Assembly (NCBI GenBank): GCA_024643705.1
Contig: JAHEML010000181.1
Span: 916 to 7,204, forward strand
Origin: Caldilineaceae bacterium
GTDB lineage: Bacteria; Chloroflexota; Anaerolineae; Caldilineales; Caldilineaceae
Reading direction: 5' to 3'
DNA length: 6,289 nt
The notes beneath the pieces are model-generated. The model was not told where the DNA came from. It did not search any database and was given only the letters and a program-made list of their open reading frames with translations. Both the position numbers and the translations under genes were made by a program. This document shows, one piece after another, positions 5,756 to 6,289 of the stretch (position 1 is its first letter; each line of letters begins with the position of its first letter).

Positions 5756-6289
5756 TTATGTCTCCTCATCGAGTATCAGTTTGCGCTGTTCGGTGGATAA
5801 TTTCTCCGACCCATCCCGCAAGATGGAACGCTCGGCTTCATCACGTTTCTCGTACAGAAAACCAAAGACAGCCCGTGGCTCTTTTTTGCTGGCTTCGCGC
5901 AGTGCCCAGCCCACGGCTTTGCGCACAATCGGCGCGTCATCCTGGAGCAGATGGGAGCAGATTTGCAGGGTTGTGGCTACGTTGGAGCGCCCCTTCTGGT
6001 TGAGTGCAGCCGCAGTCGCCACGGTAAAGCGTCGCCGCCAGGGATTAGGAGAGCCGGTCCAATCCACCAAATCGGAGATCCGACGGGGGTTTTCGGCCAC
6101 AAGTGCAGCGCCGATTCCCATTGCCAACTGATCACAGATTTCCCAATCGGCCACCAGCTTGATCCAGCGATCGACTGCCGCCCACAGCGAGCTGGCTGGC
6201 TCTTTCTTCAGAGTCGCCGCCAACCAGAAGAGTGTACAGAGTACCTCTTCCCGGCAGCGATCGGCAAAGGCCAGATCAGTCAGCGAAAT
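5756..6289 (-). CDS. AlkD-like DNA alkylation repair protein (HEAT-like repeats), N-terminus outside window
   Basis: The minus-strand frame is open to the window edge, leaving 177 C-terminal residues; a full AlkD-type protein has about 230, so perhaps 50 or more are missing. The family consists of HEAT-like helical repeat DNA glycosylases that remove N3- and N7-alkylated purines. Numbering from the window edge, W49-x3-D53 (DWEICDQLA) matches the tryptophan and aspartate of the AlkD active-site helix. NPWRRRF (82-88) supplies the conserved arginine after a tryptophan, and VRKAVGWALRE (122-132), with W128, closely resembles the AlkD segment near its second key tryptophan. This match is from memory of the B. 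cereus AlkD sequence. The tail is charged (EKRDEAERS...LILDEET). In-frame TTG and similar codons near 6223 are internal, not starts, because homologous-looking sequence (REEVLCTLFWLAATL) continues upstream. It probably shares a transcript with the downstream desaturase. A non-catalytic HEAT-repeat relative remains possible. Confidence 0.82.
   Translation of the reverse strand: MSLTDLAFADRCREEVLCTLFWLAATLKKEPASSLWAAVDRWIKLVADWEICDQLAMGIGAALVAENPRRISDLVDWTGSPNPWRRRFTVATAAALNQKGRSNVATTLQICSHLLQDDAPIVRKAVGWALREASKKEPRAVFGFLYEKRDEAERSILRDGSEKLSTEQRKLILDEET

Noticed and set aside
5054..5800. Plus-strand open frame of about 248 codons over the desaturase and the AlkD-like 3' end
   Set aside because: It opposes the desaturase, whose frame has three intact histidine boxes. 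The antisense product has no plausible domain and it crosses two genes.

Overview
The window is ordinary bacterial chromosome with compact, moderately GC-rich genes. I see no phage, plasmid, transposase, CRISPR or RNA gene. The taxon cannot be fixed from the sequence. A Bacillus-type Des desaturase, an AlkD-like protein, an orphan Rieske oxygenase and dispersed-looking palindromes beginning with GTAGGGC would suit an aerobic member of the Chloroflexota or a similar lineage, but that is a weak inference. The two O2-dependent iron enzymes (Rieske oxygenase and diiron desaturase) argue for an aerobic or facultative lifestyle.

Layout: (1) 1-978 (+) is the 3' part of ftsH (end of the AAA+ domain plus the M41 zinc protease), followed by a clear intrinsic terminator at 1047-1076. 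(2) 1077-1544 is a gene-free stretch with a good sigma70-like promoter (1162-1190), a perfect 18-bp inverted repeat (1246-1286) and a 68-bp double-hairpin palindromic element with 8-bp terminal inverted repeats (1372-1439). (3) 1545-2663 (+) is a Rieske non-heme iron oxygenase alpha subunit with no partner reductase nearby. (4) 2664-2925 is a leader-like region with a strong promoter, a 5' stem-loop, an intrinsic terminator, a GAAA-capped hairpin and a good Shine-Dalgarno. It leads into (5) a DeaD/CsdA-type DEAD-box RNA helicase at 2926-4563 (+). (6) A 22-bp-arm bidirectional terminator (4594-4639) separates it from the convergent (7) membrane fatty acid desaturase (5716-4664, -). (8) Just upstream of the desaturase on the same strand is an AlkD-like DNA alkylation repair protein, cut by the window end (6289-5756, -).

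How the parts may work together: the RNA helicase and the Des-like desaturase are both families known for cold adaptation (RNA unfolding and membrane fluidity), and the helicase has a leader that looks regulated. The AlkD-like gene and the desaturase are 39 bases apart on one strand and probably co-transcribed. No previously undescribed multi-gene system is evident. The best leads are non-coding: the helicase leader (attenuator or small RNA) and the two palindromic structures before the Rieske gene.
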